Part shown: piece by piece, positions 56,824 to 64,000 of the stretch
How positions within the stretch are numbered: position 1 is the first letter of the stretch
Layout: every line of letters starts with the position of its first letter
Assembly (NCBI RefSeq): GCF_006335145.1
Contig: NZ_VDMN01000001.1
Coordinates: 248,001-312,000, forward strand
DNA from: Aliirhizobium smilacinae
GTDB taxonomy: Bacteria; Pseudomonadota; Alphaproteobacteria; Rhizobiales; Rhizobiaceae
Direction of reading: 5' to 3'
DNA length: 64,000 nucleotides
The notes under the pieces: model-generated
Database searches by the model: none
Seen by the model: the letters and a program-made list of their open reading frames with translations, nothing else
Told to the model about the DNA's origin: nothing
Position numbers and translations under genes: made by a program

Positions 56824-57397
56824 TATCGATATCTCCCACACGCCGCGACTCGCTCGACTGAGACGGCCTTGGCTGGTCCGTTGAGCTCGTCTTTGTCGAA
56901 TTATCGGTGCGTGCCGATGACGCAGTCAGGAAACGGCTGGCCGCAAGGCCGGCAAGCGCGGCAACACCGAGGAATGCGAGCGGCTGTTTGCGACCGAACT
57001 CCTCCGCCATGCTGGCGATCTCACCGAGATCTTTGCCTTCGATATCCTTTGCAAAGCTCTGAACGCTGCTGCCGATTTGCTTCGCATATCGTCCGACATG
57101 CTGCTGATCGGCTCCCTCAAGCTCGGCACCAACTTTTTCGAGGGCAGTCGCGATACCGCCTACTTGGTGAGCGGCAAAAGTCTTCTGGTCGGTCACAACG
57201 TCCTTGACCTTTTCGACAGCCGCCTCCCCGCCCTCCTTGACAGCATCGCGCGCAGAGGTGACATCTTCCCCCACCTTAGCTTTCAGATCCTCGAACTGCG
57301 TCGATGAGGTTCCAGAGCTCTGGGATGCGGGTGACGTGGGTTGTAGTCCGAACGAGGGCGGCGTCCCGCTCGCGGTCCTTCCAAATTCGTTTGTCAT
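56816..57397 (-). CDS. Nutrient-deprivation-induced-type membrane protein
   Basis: A 193-residue protein. The N-terminal third is disordered and Ser/Thr/Gln-rich. A helical segment (about 35-120: FEDLKAKVGEDVTSARDAVK, FAAHQVGGIATALEKVGAEL) leads to RKQPLAFLGVAALAGLAASR, a membrane helix with the RKQPxxxLG motif. A polar tail follows. Rhizobial proteins of this type carry the name nutrient deprivation-induced protein; the biochemical role is unknown. First gene of the operon, 46 bases downstream of an EcfG-type promoter. Confidence 0.78.
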   Translation of the reverse strand: MTNEFGRTASGTPPSFGLQPTSPASQSSGTSSTQFEDLKAKVGEDVTSARDAVKEGGEAAVEKVKDVVTDQKTFAAHQVGGIATALEKVGAELEGADQQHVGRYAKQIGSSVQSFAKDIEGKDLGEIASMAEEFGRKQPLAFLGVAALAGLAASRFLTASSARTDNSTKTSSTDQPRPSQSSESRRVGDIDNG

Positions 57398-57442
57398 CGG
57401 TCTCTCCATCAGGGGGTAAATCAGCGGTTGCCGATAGTCATC

Positions 57443-57467
57443 AACACGCGCTTTAGATCTTTGTTCC
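57443..57467 (-). promoter_or_regulatory. EcfG/RpoE2-type promoter of the three-gene membrane operon
   Basis: Read on the minus strand: GGAAC, 16 bases, TGTT, 46 bases before ATG 57397. It should drive the nutrient-deprivation, DUF1469 and DUF3618 genes together. Confidence 0.68.
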
Positions 57468-57951
57468 AGCTTGCCAACGAGCGTCCCCGGCTGCCGAGTT
57501 AAGCGATTATTGGAAAAGTACCTGCGCGGTCCAAGTCGTTCCTACGCGACACAACAAGCAGAACATAATGTCAGATACGAAACCCGCGACAAATTCATCA
57601 CCGGACTAAAGACGCGTGTGCCATGGAAAATCAGGGACTGTCGATCATGACGCCGTAGCTCGGCCGTATCGACAATTTTTCCAATGTCGCGGCTAAGCTC
57701 TCAGCGTATACGTGAAACAGAGACGCAGATTGTCCGTTTGGACGAAATTCTGAGAGGCTTGAACGAAGAGTGCTCCAACCTGAAAGCCAAGGTTCCGGAT
57801 GGAGCGGCACGCTTCCTAGGGCCTGGAAGACTGGGGCGAACCATCTAACCTTCGCTGTATCCCACTCCCCTCCCCCATTTTATTAAATCCAAGCGGGTCA
57901 TTCCTTTTTTGTCCGGCGTGCGAAACCAGGCGTGCGCGTACGGGCTTTTGT
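57468..57951. other. Right-end island region without a firm gene
   Basis: About 480 bases between the last cargo promoter and the right terminal motif. The one frame with any merit is at 57,684. A pyrimidine-rich stretch (CCCACTCCCCTCCCCC, about 57,860) is of unknown meaning. Confidence 0.5.
57684..57848 (+). CDS. Possible very small protein near the right end
   Basis: A 54-residue frame beginning MSRLSSQRIRETETQIVRLD and ending FLGPGRLGRTI. It is charged, with a helical middle. There is no family and no good ribosome site, so it may be spurious. If real, a basic peptide next to an att site could be a recombination accessory factor; that is speculation. Confidence 0.25.
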   Translation: MSRLSSQRIRETETQIVRLDEILRGLNEECSNLKAKVPDGAARFLGPGRLGRTI

Positions 57952-57965
57952 GTGATCTAGCGTGA
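57952..57965 (-). repeat. Terminal motif, right copy (inverted relative to left)
   Basis: GTGATCTAGCGTGA, the reverse complement of TCACGCTAGATCAC, matches the left copy at 14,677 in 13 of 14 bases. It lies 22 bases inside the right core. Confidence 0.55.
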
Positions 57966-57981
57966 TCCAAAGTGCCTGAGC

Positions 57982-58146
57982 ATGATGCACAATCATCCAA
58001 GTGGTGACCCGACCCCTTCACGCGCCGATATCGACATGACGAAGACGATCGTGGATACGGCAAAACCTCTCGGCATTACCGTCCACGACCACATCATCAT
58101 CGGCAAGGACGGTCATGCAAGTCTCAAAGGACTGAGGCTTATCTGA
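57982..58146 (+). pseudogene. radC: radC, 3' part (last 48 codons plus junction)
   Basis: A 54-residue frame whose [19 protein letters not shown] is the JAMM metal-binding motif of RadC. It continues [20 protein letters not shown] to the usual RadC C-terminus. It completes the gene broken at 14,660. The ATG at 57982 is fortuitous island or junction sequence, so the piece is probably not translated into a working protein. Confidence 0.93.
57988..57998 (+). repeat. Putative attR core in radC
   Basis: CACAATCATCC, one mismatch to the left copy at 14,649. The mismatch (T for C) is a synonymous Asn-codon change. RadC similarity begins here and continues rightward. Confidence 0.7.
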
Positions 58147-58163
58147 CTGTCTTCATCAGCTTT

Positions 58164-59060
58164 TTAGCTGGCGAAATAAGCATCCTGATCGAGATCCTCC
58201 AGCAGGCCAGACTGAGTCGGCTGCCAGTTCAACCATGCCTGTGTTTTTGCGCTGGATGCCGGGCTGTCCATTCCGGCAAAATGTGTGAACCAGCCGAAAT
58301 GCGCGGCGGCCTCTTCCTTTGATTTGGAGACGACGGGCAGGCCGAGGCGACGGCCGATGATCCCGGCGATGTTTTTGAACGGCACCCCCTCCTCGGCCGC
58401 CGCATGGTATCTCGCTTCCGCAGCGCCTCTTTCCAGCGCAAGTCGATACACCTTAGCTGCATCAAGCCGATGCACTGCCGGCCAGCGATTCTCTCCTTCG
58501 CCGATATAGGCGGAAATACCGGTCTCGCGCGCCTTGGCAATCAGCATCGGCACAAAACCGTGGTCGCCAACACAGTGAACAGATGGTGGCAGGCGGATCA
58601 GGGAGACTTTGACACCGCGCTCGGCAATGGCCGCGACGGCCTCCTCGGTGGCGACACGCGGAACGGTGGCGGAATCGGCGTTCGGCTGATCGTTTTCCGT
58701 CGCCGTCCGCCCCAGTTGCATGAGACCCGTGCCGGATGTCACCAGCAAGGGACGATCCGAGCCGGAGAGTTCATCGCCAAACGCTGCGATGACCCGACGG
58801 TCCGCTTCGCAATTTTCCTTGAATTTGGAAAAATCGTGATTGAACCCGGTATGGATGACAGCGTCTACCGCAACTGCGCCTGCCTGCAAGCTGGCAAGAT
58901 CATCCAGCGAACCGCGATGCACCTCGGCTCCAACGGCCTGCAGCGAAGCGGCACCGGCATCCGAGCGCGACAGGCCCAAGACCTGATGACCGACAGAAAG
59001 AAGCTCGCGGACGACTGCGGAACCGACGAAACCCGTTGCACCCGTAACGAAGACACGCAT
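58164..59060 (-). CDS. NAD(P)-dependent epimerase/atypical SDR
   Basis: A 298-residue extended-type [23 protein letters not shown] is the GxxGxxG nucleotide site. The sequence then shows [19 protein letters not shown] and a [15 protein letters not shown] end with an [12 protein letters not shown] segment. The usual YxxxK pair is not evident, which fits the atypical group of NmrA/Ycf39-like and related proteins. Substrate unknown. It is divergent from an XRE regulator at 59,166 and probably under its control. The gene is part of the original backbone downstream of radC. Confidence 0.88.
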   Translation of the reverse strand: MRVFVTGATGFVGSAVVRELLSVGHQVLGLSRSDAGAASLQAVGAEVHRGSLDDLASLQAGAVAVDAVIHTGFNHDFSKFKENCEADRRVIAAFGDELSGSDRPLLVTSGTGLMQLGRTATENDQPNADSATVPRVATEEAVAAIAERGVKVSLIRLPPSVHCVGDHGFVPMLIAKARETGISAYIGEGENRWPAVHRLDAAKVYRLALERGAAEARYHAAAEEGVPFKNIAGIIGRRLGLPVVSKSKEEAAAHFGWFTHFAGMDSPASSAKTQAWLNWQPTQSGLLEDLDQDAYFAS

Positions 59061-59165
59061 ATGAAAACCTCATGCTCGCATGTTGATGGATGTCGAATAA
59101 GATCCGGATGCCGGCGTTAAAAGCCGTGACATTATACCGGTATCGGAACTAACAGGCTGACGACC

Positions 59166-60041
59166 ATGGCAGAGATGATCAACGACATGCCCCAGCAAGC
59201 GATTCGGAAAACGCCGGATGACAATCCGCTTGGAAGCTATTTGAAGGATCGGCGTGCAAAACTCGATCCGGCAGAATTCGGCATTGTCGCAACGCGTCGG
59301 CGCACGCCGGGCCTCAGGCGCGAGGAAGTCGCTCAGCGCGCCAATGTCAGCGCCACATGGTATACATGGCTGGAACAGGGACGCGGAGGCGCGCCATCGA
59401 CGGATGTGCTCGACAGGCTCGCCAAAGCACTGTCGCTGTCTTCTGCTGAACGAGAACATCTCTTCCTGCTGGCACAACATCGGCCGCCGGAGATACGCCA
59501 TCAGCCCTTCGAGCCCATTTCACCCCAATTGCAGCGAGTTCTCGATGCGATGACATTCAGCCCGGCGGTGTTGCGCACTGCACTCTGGGATGTCGTCGGC
59601 TGGAACGCGGCGGCGAGCGCGGTGATGACCGACTATGCGCTTTTGCCGCTGGAGGACCGCAATATTCTGAAGCTGATCTTCTGCAATGACCGTGTTCGCG
59701 GGCATATGGTCAACTGGGAACGGGACGCTCGTTCGGCGGTCGCGGCTTTCAGGGCAGAAGCGATCAAGGCCGCACCGGCCGAAACACTTCAGGTCATGGT
59801 CGATGATCTGAGCCGGAAAAGCCCGGAATTCGATGCCATCTGGCGTGACTATGACATCCAGAATTATGGTGCGGGGACAAAACATTTTCGGCACGAGATC
59901 GCCGGTGACCTGATGATGGAATATTCCTCCTTCACGGTGGATGGTCGGCCGGATCTCGGCCTCGTCATCTTCACCCCGATGACGGTGATGGATGCCGAGC
60001 GCGTCATGCATCTCGTCGAGACAAAAAGGGCTGCGCTGTAG
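59166..60041 (+). CDS. XRE-family regulator with MmyB-like ligand domain
   Basis: A 291-residue regulator. An N-terminal helix-turn-helix (about 22-85) contains LGSYLKDRRAKLDPAEFGI, RTPGLRREEVAQRANVSATW and YTWLEQGRGGAPS, typical of the MmyB/PF17765 group. The C-terminal domain (about 105-280) has SPAVLRTALWDVVGWNAAAS and YDIQNYGAGTKHFRHEIAG. The ligand is unknown. It lies divergently from the epimerase gene, a layout usual for local repression. Confidence 0.9.
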   Translation: MAEMINDMPQQAIRKTPDDNPLGSYLKDRRAKLDPAEFGIVATRRRTPGLRREEVAQRANVSATWYTWLEQGRGGAPSTDVLDRLAKALSLSSAEREHLFLLAQHRPPEIRHQPFEPISPQLQRVLDAMTFSPAVLRTALWDVVGWNAAASAVMTDYALLPLEDRNILKLIFCNDRVRGHMVNWERDARSAVAAFRAEAIKAAPAETLQVMVDDLSRKSPEFDAIWRDYDIQNYGAGTKHFRHEIAGDLMMEYSSFTVDGRPDLGLVIFTPMTVMDAERVMHLVETKRAAL

Positions 60042-60329
60042 AAGCGAGTTGCCTCCAGCCTTTGCCATTCGGCTTCCCCACCAGATCCGCCTGCCCTCCC
60101 CACAGATTAAACATCCACTGCTGCAACTTCATGCGGGAGATAATTTCGGCCGTCGCGCGGCAGGCTTGTGATATGACTTTCATCAACTTTAATACTTGCC
60201 TCCGTTTTGGTCATTTGTCATTTTTTCAAAGGATACCTCCATGCAATCAAAACTTTAGATTAGCCATATATAGAGTCGGCTCTGATCATTTCAGCCGGCG
60301 GTAGCCTGCGACCTCAAGCGGAGAACCTT

Positions 60330-61829
60330 ATGCACCAGTATGACCTCATCGTGGTTGGCAGTGGACCGGCCGGGCGCCGGGCGGCCATTCAGGCTGCCAA
60401 GCTCGACAAGAAAGTGCTCGTCGTCGAGCAGGGGCGCCGCGTCGGCGGCGTATCGGTCCATACCGGCACCATCCCGTCAAAAACGCTCCGCGAGACTGCA
60501 CTCAACCTTTCCGGCTGGCGCGAACGTGGCTTCTACGGCCGCTCCTACAGGGTCAAGCAGGAGATCAGCGCAGAGGATCTGCGTCGCCGCCTGCTGATCA
60601 CGCTCGACCATGAAGTGGATGTGCTGGAGCACCAGTTCGCCCGCAATCGCGTCCAGCATATCCGTGGCAAGGCGAGTTTCGTCTCCAAGGACACGATGCA
60701 GATCGCCAAGGATGATGACGAGATCGTCCAGGTTTCCGCCAAAAGCATCCTGCTCGCCGTCGGCACTCGTCCCTATCGGCCGACTTCCATTCCGTTCGAC
60801 GGAAAGACTGTCCTCGACAGTGACGAGCTTCTCGAGGTCCATAGCATTCCCCGCTCGATCGTGGTCATCGGCGCCGGCGTCATCGGCATCGAATATGCGA
60901 CGATCTTCAGTGCGCTGGATGCGGCTGTGACGGTGATCGATCCGAAACCCGCTCTTCTCGATTTCATCGACAAGGAGATCGTCGAGGACTTCACCTATCA
61001 GCTGCGCGACCGGAATATGAAGCTGCTTCTCGGCCAGAAGGCCGAAAAGGTCGAACATCTGCCAGGTGGCAAGGTCTGCGTCTCTGTCGATACGGGCCGC
61101 AAGATCATTGCCGACATGGTGCTTTATGCTGCCGGACGCGTCGGCGCGACCGATACGCTCAACCTTCCCGCCGCTGGACTTGATGCGGACAGCCGGGGAA
61201 GGCTGCGGGTCAATCCCGAAACTTTCGAGACATCCGTCCCCGGTATCTACGCTGCGGGCGACGTTGTCGGCTTTCCGAGCCTTGCGTCAACCTCGATGGA
61301 ACAGGGACGAATCGCGGCCCGCGTCGCCGTTGGCGCGATCGCCAAGGAACCGCAGAAATACTTCCCTTACGGCATTTATGCCGTTCCGGAGATTTCCACC
61401 TGCGGCCTGACCGAAGAAGAAATGAAGGAGCGTGGCATTCCCTATGAATGCGGCATTGCCCGTTTCCGCGAGACATCACGCGGCCACATCATGGGTCTCG
61501 ACAGCGGCCTGCTGAAGCTGATCTTCTCGCTGAAGACACGGCGCCTGCTGGGCGTCCACGTCGTCGGAGAAGGCGCCACCGAACTGGTCCATATCGGCCA
61601 GGCCGTCCTGAACCTCAAGGGAACGGTCGAATATTTCGTCGAGAACACGTTCAACTATCCGACTCTTGCCGAAGCCTACAAAATCGCCGGCCTCGACGCC
61701 TGGAACAGGATGGGGGAAAAGCCGCGTGACGAAACATCGTCCGAAACCGTCAATTTGACGGATAATGCGACACCGACGACGGTTGAGACAAAAATCACGA
61801 CGGAAAAGAAGAAGGCCTCCCTGAAATAG
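60330..61829 (+). CDS. sthA: Soluble pyridine nucleotide transhydrogenase
   Basis: A 499-residue FAD flavoprotein (Si-specific NAD(P)+ transhydrogenase) that exchanges hydride between NADPH and NAD+. Motifs: FAD GSGPAGRRAAIQAAKL, GGVSVHTGTIPSKTLRE, NAD(P) VVIGAGVIGIEYATIF and the C-terminal FAD TSVPGIYAAGDVVGFPSLAS. The redox Cys pair of lipoamide-dehydrogenase relatives is absent (VSVHTGT), which fits SthA. A Lys/Thr-rich tail of about 30 residues extends beyond the usual end. The terminator at 61,849 follows. Confidence 0.93.
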   Translation: MHQYDLIVVGSGPAGRRAAIQAAKLDKKVLVVEQGRRVGGVSVHTGTIPSKTLRETALNLSGWRERGFYGRSYRVKQEISAEDLRRRLLITLDHEVDVLEHQFARNRVQHIRGKASFVSKDTMQIAKDDDEIVQVSAKSILLAVGTRPYRPTSIPFDGKTVLDSDELLEVHSIPRSIVVIGAGVIGIEYATIFSALDAAVTVIDPKPALLDFIDKEIVEDFTYQLRDRNMKLLLGQKAEKVEHLPGGKVCVSVDTGRKIIADMVLYAAGRVGATDTLNLPAAGLDADSRGRLRVNPETFETSVPGIYAAGDVVGFPSLASTSMEQGRIAARVAVGAIAKEPQKYFPYGIYAVPEISTCGLTEEEMKERGIPYECGIARFRETSRGHIMGLDSGLLKLIFSLKTRRLLGVHVVGEGATELVHIGQAVLNLKGTVEYFVENTFNYPTLAEAYKIAGLDAWNRMGEKPRDETSSETVNLTDNATPTTVETKITTEKKKASLK

Positions 61830-61848
61830 GACAGCCTCACGCCGCATC

Positions 61849-61881
61849 AAAAAGCCGCCCCGAAAGGAGCGGCTTTTTTTC
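61849..61881 (+). terminator. Intrinsic terminator after sthA
   Basis: AAAGCCGC and GCGGCTTT pair around a CCCGAAAGGA loop and are followed by a run of T. Confidence 0.88.
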
Positions 61882-61910
61882 GTGATGGTTTTCCTGCACC
61901 CGGCAGATAC

Positions 61911-61937
61911 AAAAATGGCCCCATAAGGGGCCATTTT
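61911..61937 (-). terminator. Intrinsic terminator after rpsD
   Basis: AAAATGGCCCC and GGGGCCATTTT pair around ATAA. It has A and T runs on both sides and can act on both strands. It lies 18 bases past the rpsD stop. Confidence 0.88.
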
Positions 61938-61954
61938 CGCAAATTTCGGCACGA

Positions 61955-62572
61955 TTAACGCGAGTAGAATTCGACGACCAGCGACGGTTCCATGATGACG
62001 GCGTAAGGCACGTCAGCAAGGGTCGGTACGCGGGCGAAGGTGGCAACCATCTTGTTGTGGTCGACTTCGACATAGTCTGGAACGTCGCGTTCAGCGAGCG
62101 AAACGGCTTCGAGAACCGTAACCAGCTGCTTCGACTTCTGGCGAACTTCGATGACGTCGCCGGCCTTGCAACGGTAGGAACCGATGTTGACGCGAACGCC
62201 GTTGACCGTGACGTGGCCGTGGTTGACGAACTGACGGGCAGCAAAGACCGTCGGTACGAACTTGGCGCGGTAGACGATGGCGTCCAGACGCGATTCCAGC
62301 AGACCGATCAGGTTTTCACCGGTGTCGCCCTTGCGGCGGTTGGCTTCTTCGTAGATCGCGCGGAACTGCTTCTCGCGGATGTCGCCGTAATAGCCCTTCA
62401 GCTTCTGCTTGGCGCGGAGCTGAACACCGAAGTCGGAGAGCTTGCCCTTGCGGCGCTGGCCGTGCTGGCCAGGGCCGTATTCGCGGCGGTTAACCGGGGA
62501 CTTCGGACGACCCCAGATGTTTTCGCCCATACGGCGGTCAATTTTGTACTTGGACGATTCGCGCTTGCTCAT
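61955..62572 (-). CDS. rpsD: 30S ribosomal protein S4
   Basis: S4 nucleates 30S assembly on 16S rRNA and takes part in translational fidelity. The 205-residue protein is of standard length: [20 protein letters not shown] at the start, [17 protein letters not shown], the S4 domain [20 protein letters not shown] with [11 protein letters not shown], and a YSR end. ATG 62572 is chosen; a longer frame upstream is not S4. A GAAAGGAAA ribosome site precedes it. Confidence 0.97.
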   Translation of the reverse strand: MSKRESSKYKIDRRMGENIWGRPKSPVNRREYGPGQHGQRRKGKLSDFGVQLRAKQKLKGYYGDIREKQFRAIYEEANRRKGDTGENLIGLLESRLDAIVYRAKFVPTVFAARQFVNHGHVTVNGVRVNIGSYRCKAGDVIEVRQKSKQLVTVLEAVSLAERDVPDYVEVDHNKMVATFARVPTLADVPYAVIMEPSLVVEFYSR

Positions 62573-62704
62573 CGCATTTCCTTTCGAACGGTTACACCGG
62601 TTTGTTGCCAAACCGGATGAAGGAAACACGCCCTCCTCTGAACCTCGATTTAGAAGTTCTGACAGGCTTCTCACGACAGCGATCGGAGAATGCCACGGGA
62701 CATG

Positions 62705-62737
62705 TCAAATAAAACACCGGGCGTTGCCACCCGGTGC
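62705..62737 (-). terminator. Intrinsic terminator after the HerA-like ATPase gene
   Basis: On the minus strand CACCGGG and CCCGGTG pair around TGGCAACG, followed by TTTTATTT. It separates the ATPase gene from rpsD. Confidence 0.8.
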
Positions 62738-62795
62738 TGGGGCGGTCTTTAGGCGGCTGTCATGGAATTGTCAACAGCGAATGGACTTAAGCCCC

Positions 62796-64000
62796 TTATT
62801 CTGCTGCGATCTTGATATCGCCCTCGTCCGGCGCCTCGGCGCTTCCGGGTGCGGTTTCCGCCTGCAGGTCGGGAAAGGCCACAATGCGCTTGCCGGCGAA
62901 ATCCGCATGCACGACGATCAGACCCTGCTCCTCGAAATACCCGAGAAGGCGTCTGGCGCGGCGTGCTGAATGGGTGCCATAGGCGCGGGCGATGCGGGCA
63001 TCGGAGGGGCAGGTTTCGGCGCCGAGTGCGGCCTTCGCCATCATCAGAAAAACGCCCTGCAGGTCATCCGAGACGCCATTAGACAGAGAAAGTACGGTCG
63101 CCCAGGCTTCGCTTGCCGCCATGGTCGCATCGACGCCGGAACGGGCGATTGCGGTGCGGCGACGGAAATCGCTGAGCGAGATCGGTGGGCCGGCCAGACG
63201 GCGCATGCGGGCACGCACGAGAAAGTCCTGATAGAGCACGGAATCGGTGCGGTAGGCCGATTGCGGGTCATCGAGAATTTCCGACATGACCGCCATCAGG
63301 CGCTCTTCGCGCTCTTCTTCCGTAAGCTCAGGCATCGGCGTGCGCGATTCGCTGCCCGAAGGCTGGATGGCCGCCGGCGTGGAACGGGAGAGTTCGGCCA
63401 GGATATCAGTGGTGGGACGAGGCGTTGGCGTCGGGCGGCGTACGGCTGTAAGCGGGCGGGCGAACTCTTCCGGATCCGGCGTGAAAATCAGCTCTTCGAC
63501 ATCCTGCGGCGAATCCGGCAACGGCATCAGCTTCGGGCTGGACGAACGCGCGGAGGTTTCCACGTTACCGATCACGATCGGCAGAGGGCGGCGTGACAGA
63601 GCCGGACCGAGGGCGACAAAATTGCCGCGCTTCAGGTCGCGGAACATTTCCGCCTGGCGACGGTCCATTCCGAGCAGATCGGCTGCGCGCGCCATGTCGA
63701 TATCGAGAAACGTACGGCCCATCAGGAAGTTGGAGGCTTCGGCCGCAACGTTCTTGGCAAGTTTTGCAAGGCGCTGGGTGGCGATGACGCCGGCAAGACC
63801 ACGCTTACGTCCGCGGCACATGAGGTTGGTCATCGCGCCAAGCGACATTTTACGGGCATCTTCGGAGACGTCACCGGCGACGGAGGGGGCAAACATCTGG
63901 GCTTCGTCGACAACGACGAGCACCGGATACCAGTAATCGCGATCGGCATCGAACATGCCGTTGAGGAAGGCGGCCGCGGCGCGCATCTGCTCTTCGAGGT
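62796..64000 (-). CDS. HerA/FtsK-like ATPase, 5' end cut by window edge
   Basis: At least 400 C-terminal residues of a DUF87/HerA-type P-loop ATPase. The Walker B is VLVVVDEAQMFAP. Further motifs of the superfamily are LMCRGRKRGLAGVIATQR (sensor and arginine finger region) and NFLMGRTFLDIDMARAADLLG. A Pro-rich linker and a conserved rhizobial C-terminal region (EEREERLMAVMSEILDDPQS) follow. The Walker A is beyond the window. The frame remains open past ATG 63986 to the last base, so the start lies outside. HerA-like enzymes translocate DNA or resolve ends; the exact role is unknown. Confidence 0.85.
   Translation of the reverse strand, partial: LEEQMRAAAAFLNGMFDADRDYWYPVLVVVDEAQMFAPSVAGDVSEDARKMSLGAMTNLMCRGRKRGLAGVIATQRLAKLAKNVAAEASNFLMGRTFLDIDMARAADLLGMDRRQAEMFRDLKRGNFVALGPALSRRPLPIVIGNVETSARSSSPKLMPLPDSPQDVEELIFTPDPEEFARPLTAVRRPTPTPRPTTDILAELSRSTPAAIQPSGSESRTPMPELTEEEREERLMAVMSEILDDPQSAYRTDSVLYQDFLVRARMRRLAGPPISLSDFRRRTAIARSGVDATMAASEAWATVLSLSNGVSDDLQGVFLMMAKAALGAETCPSDARIARAYGTHSARRARRLLGYFEEQGLIVVHADFAGKRIVAFPDLQAETAPGSAEAPDEGDIKIAAE

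Overview
The window is a chromosomal segment of an alphaproteobacterium of the Rhizobiaceae (Rhizobium/Agrobacterium type). This rests on the housekeeping genes and their grouping (pdxJ, recJ, hom, a class I/II aminotransferase, phaC, sfsA, map, radC, sthA, rpsD), the two-domain cold-shock protein, the DUF982 family, the HWE/HisKA_2 histidine kinases and the ROSE-type thermometer in front of an hsp20 gene. Both window edges cut genes: pdxJ on the left and a HerA-like ATPase on the right.

Left backbone (1-14,660): partial pdxJ, tRNA-Pro, a DUF192 protein coupled to a double cold-shock protein, gloA, a lipoprotein, three tandem tRNA-Glu genes, recJ, a small membrane protein, hom, an aminotransferase, a lipoprotein, phaC, sfsA, a RelE/Phd-type toxin-antitoxin pair, map and the first 224 codons of radC. 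Right backbone (57,998-64,000): the last 48 codons of radC, an NAD(P)-dependent epimerase-like protein, a divergent XRE regulator, sthA, rpsD and the ATPase.

Between the two radC halves sits a genomic island of about 43.3 kb, apparently undescribed in this form. A tyrosine integrase lies next to the left end. The radC coding sequence breaks in the codons for HNHP of the JAMM motif, and an imperfect 11-base match marks both ends. Recombination between these ends would restore a 272-residue RadC in frame. A 14-base motif (one mismatch, opposite orientation) lies just inside each end. I see no phage structural, conjugation or replication genes.

The cargo is almost entirely stress physiology and sensing: Hsp20 under a ROSE thermometer, a cold-shock protein, HU, catalase KatE with a DJ-1-like domain, a DUF892 ferritin-like protein, an SDR, an MscS channel, a divergent Nramp transporter, DUF2382/DUF937/DUF3618/DUF1469 envelope-stress families, an L,D-transpeptidase, DUF421, a flavodoxin-like reductase, three c-di-GMP proteins, three HWE/HisKA_2 kinases, one large hybrid kinase and two single-domain response regulators. 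Eight sites matching the general-stress sigma factor (EcfG/RpoE2) pattern GGAAC-N16-(C/T/A)GTT lie 20-110 bases before cargo genes, in the right orientation. No ecfG, phyR or nepR gene is in the window. My reading is that the island is a portable stress-response regulon that plugs into the host's PhyR-NepR-EcfG circuit and also brings kinases of the class known to feed that circuit, at the cost of inactivating radC.
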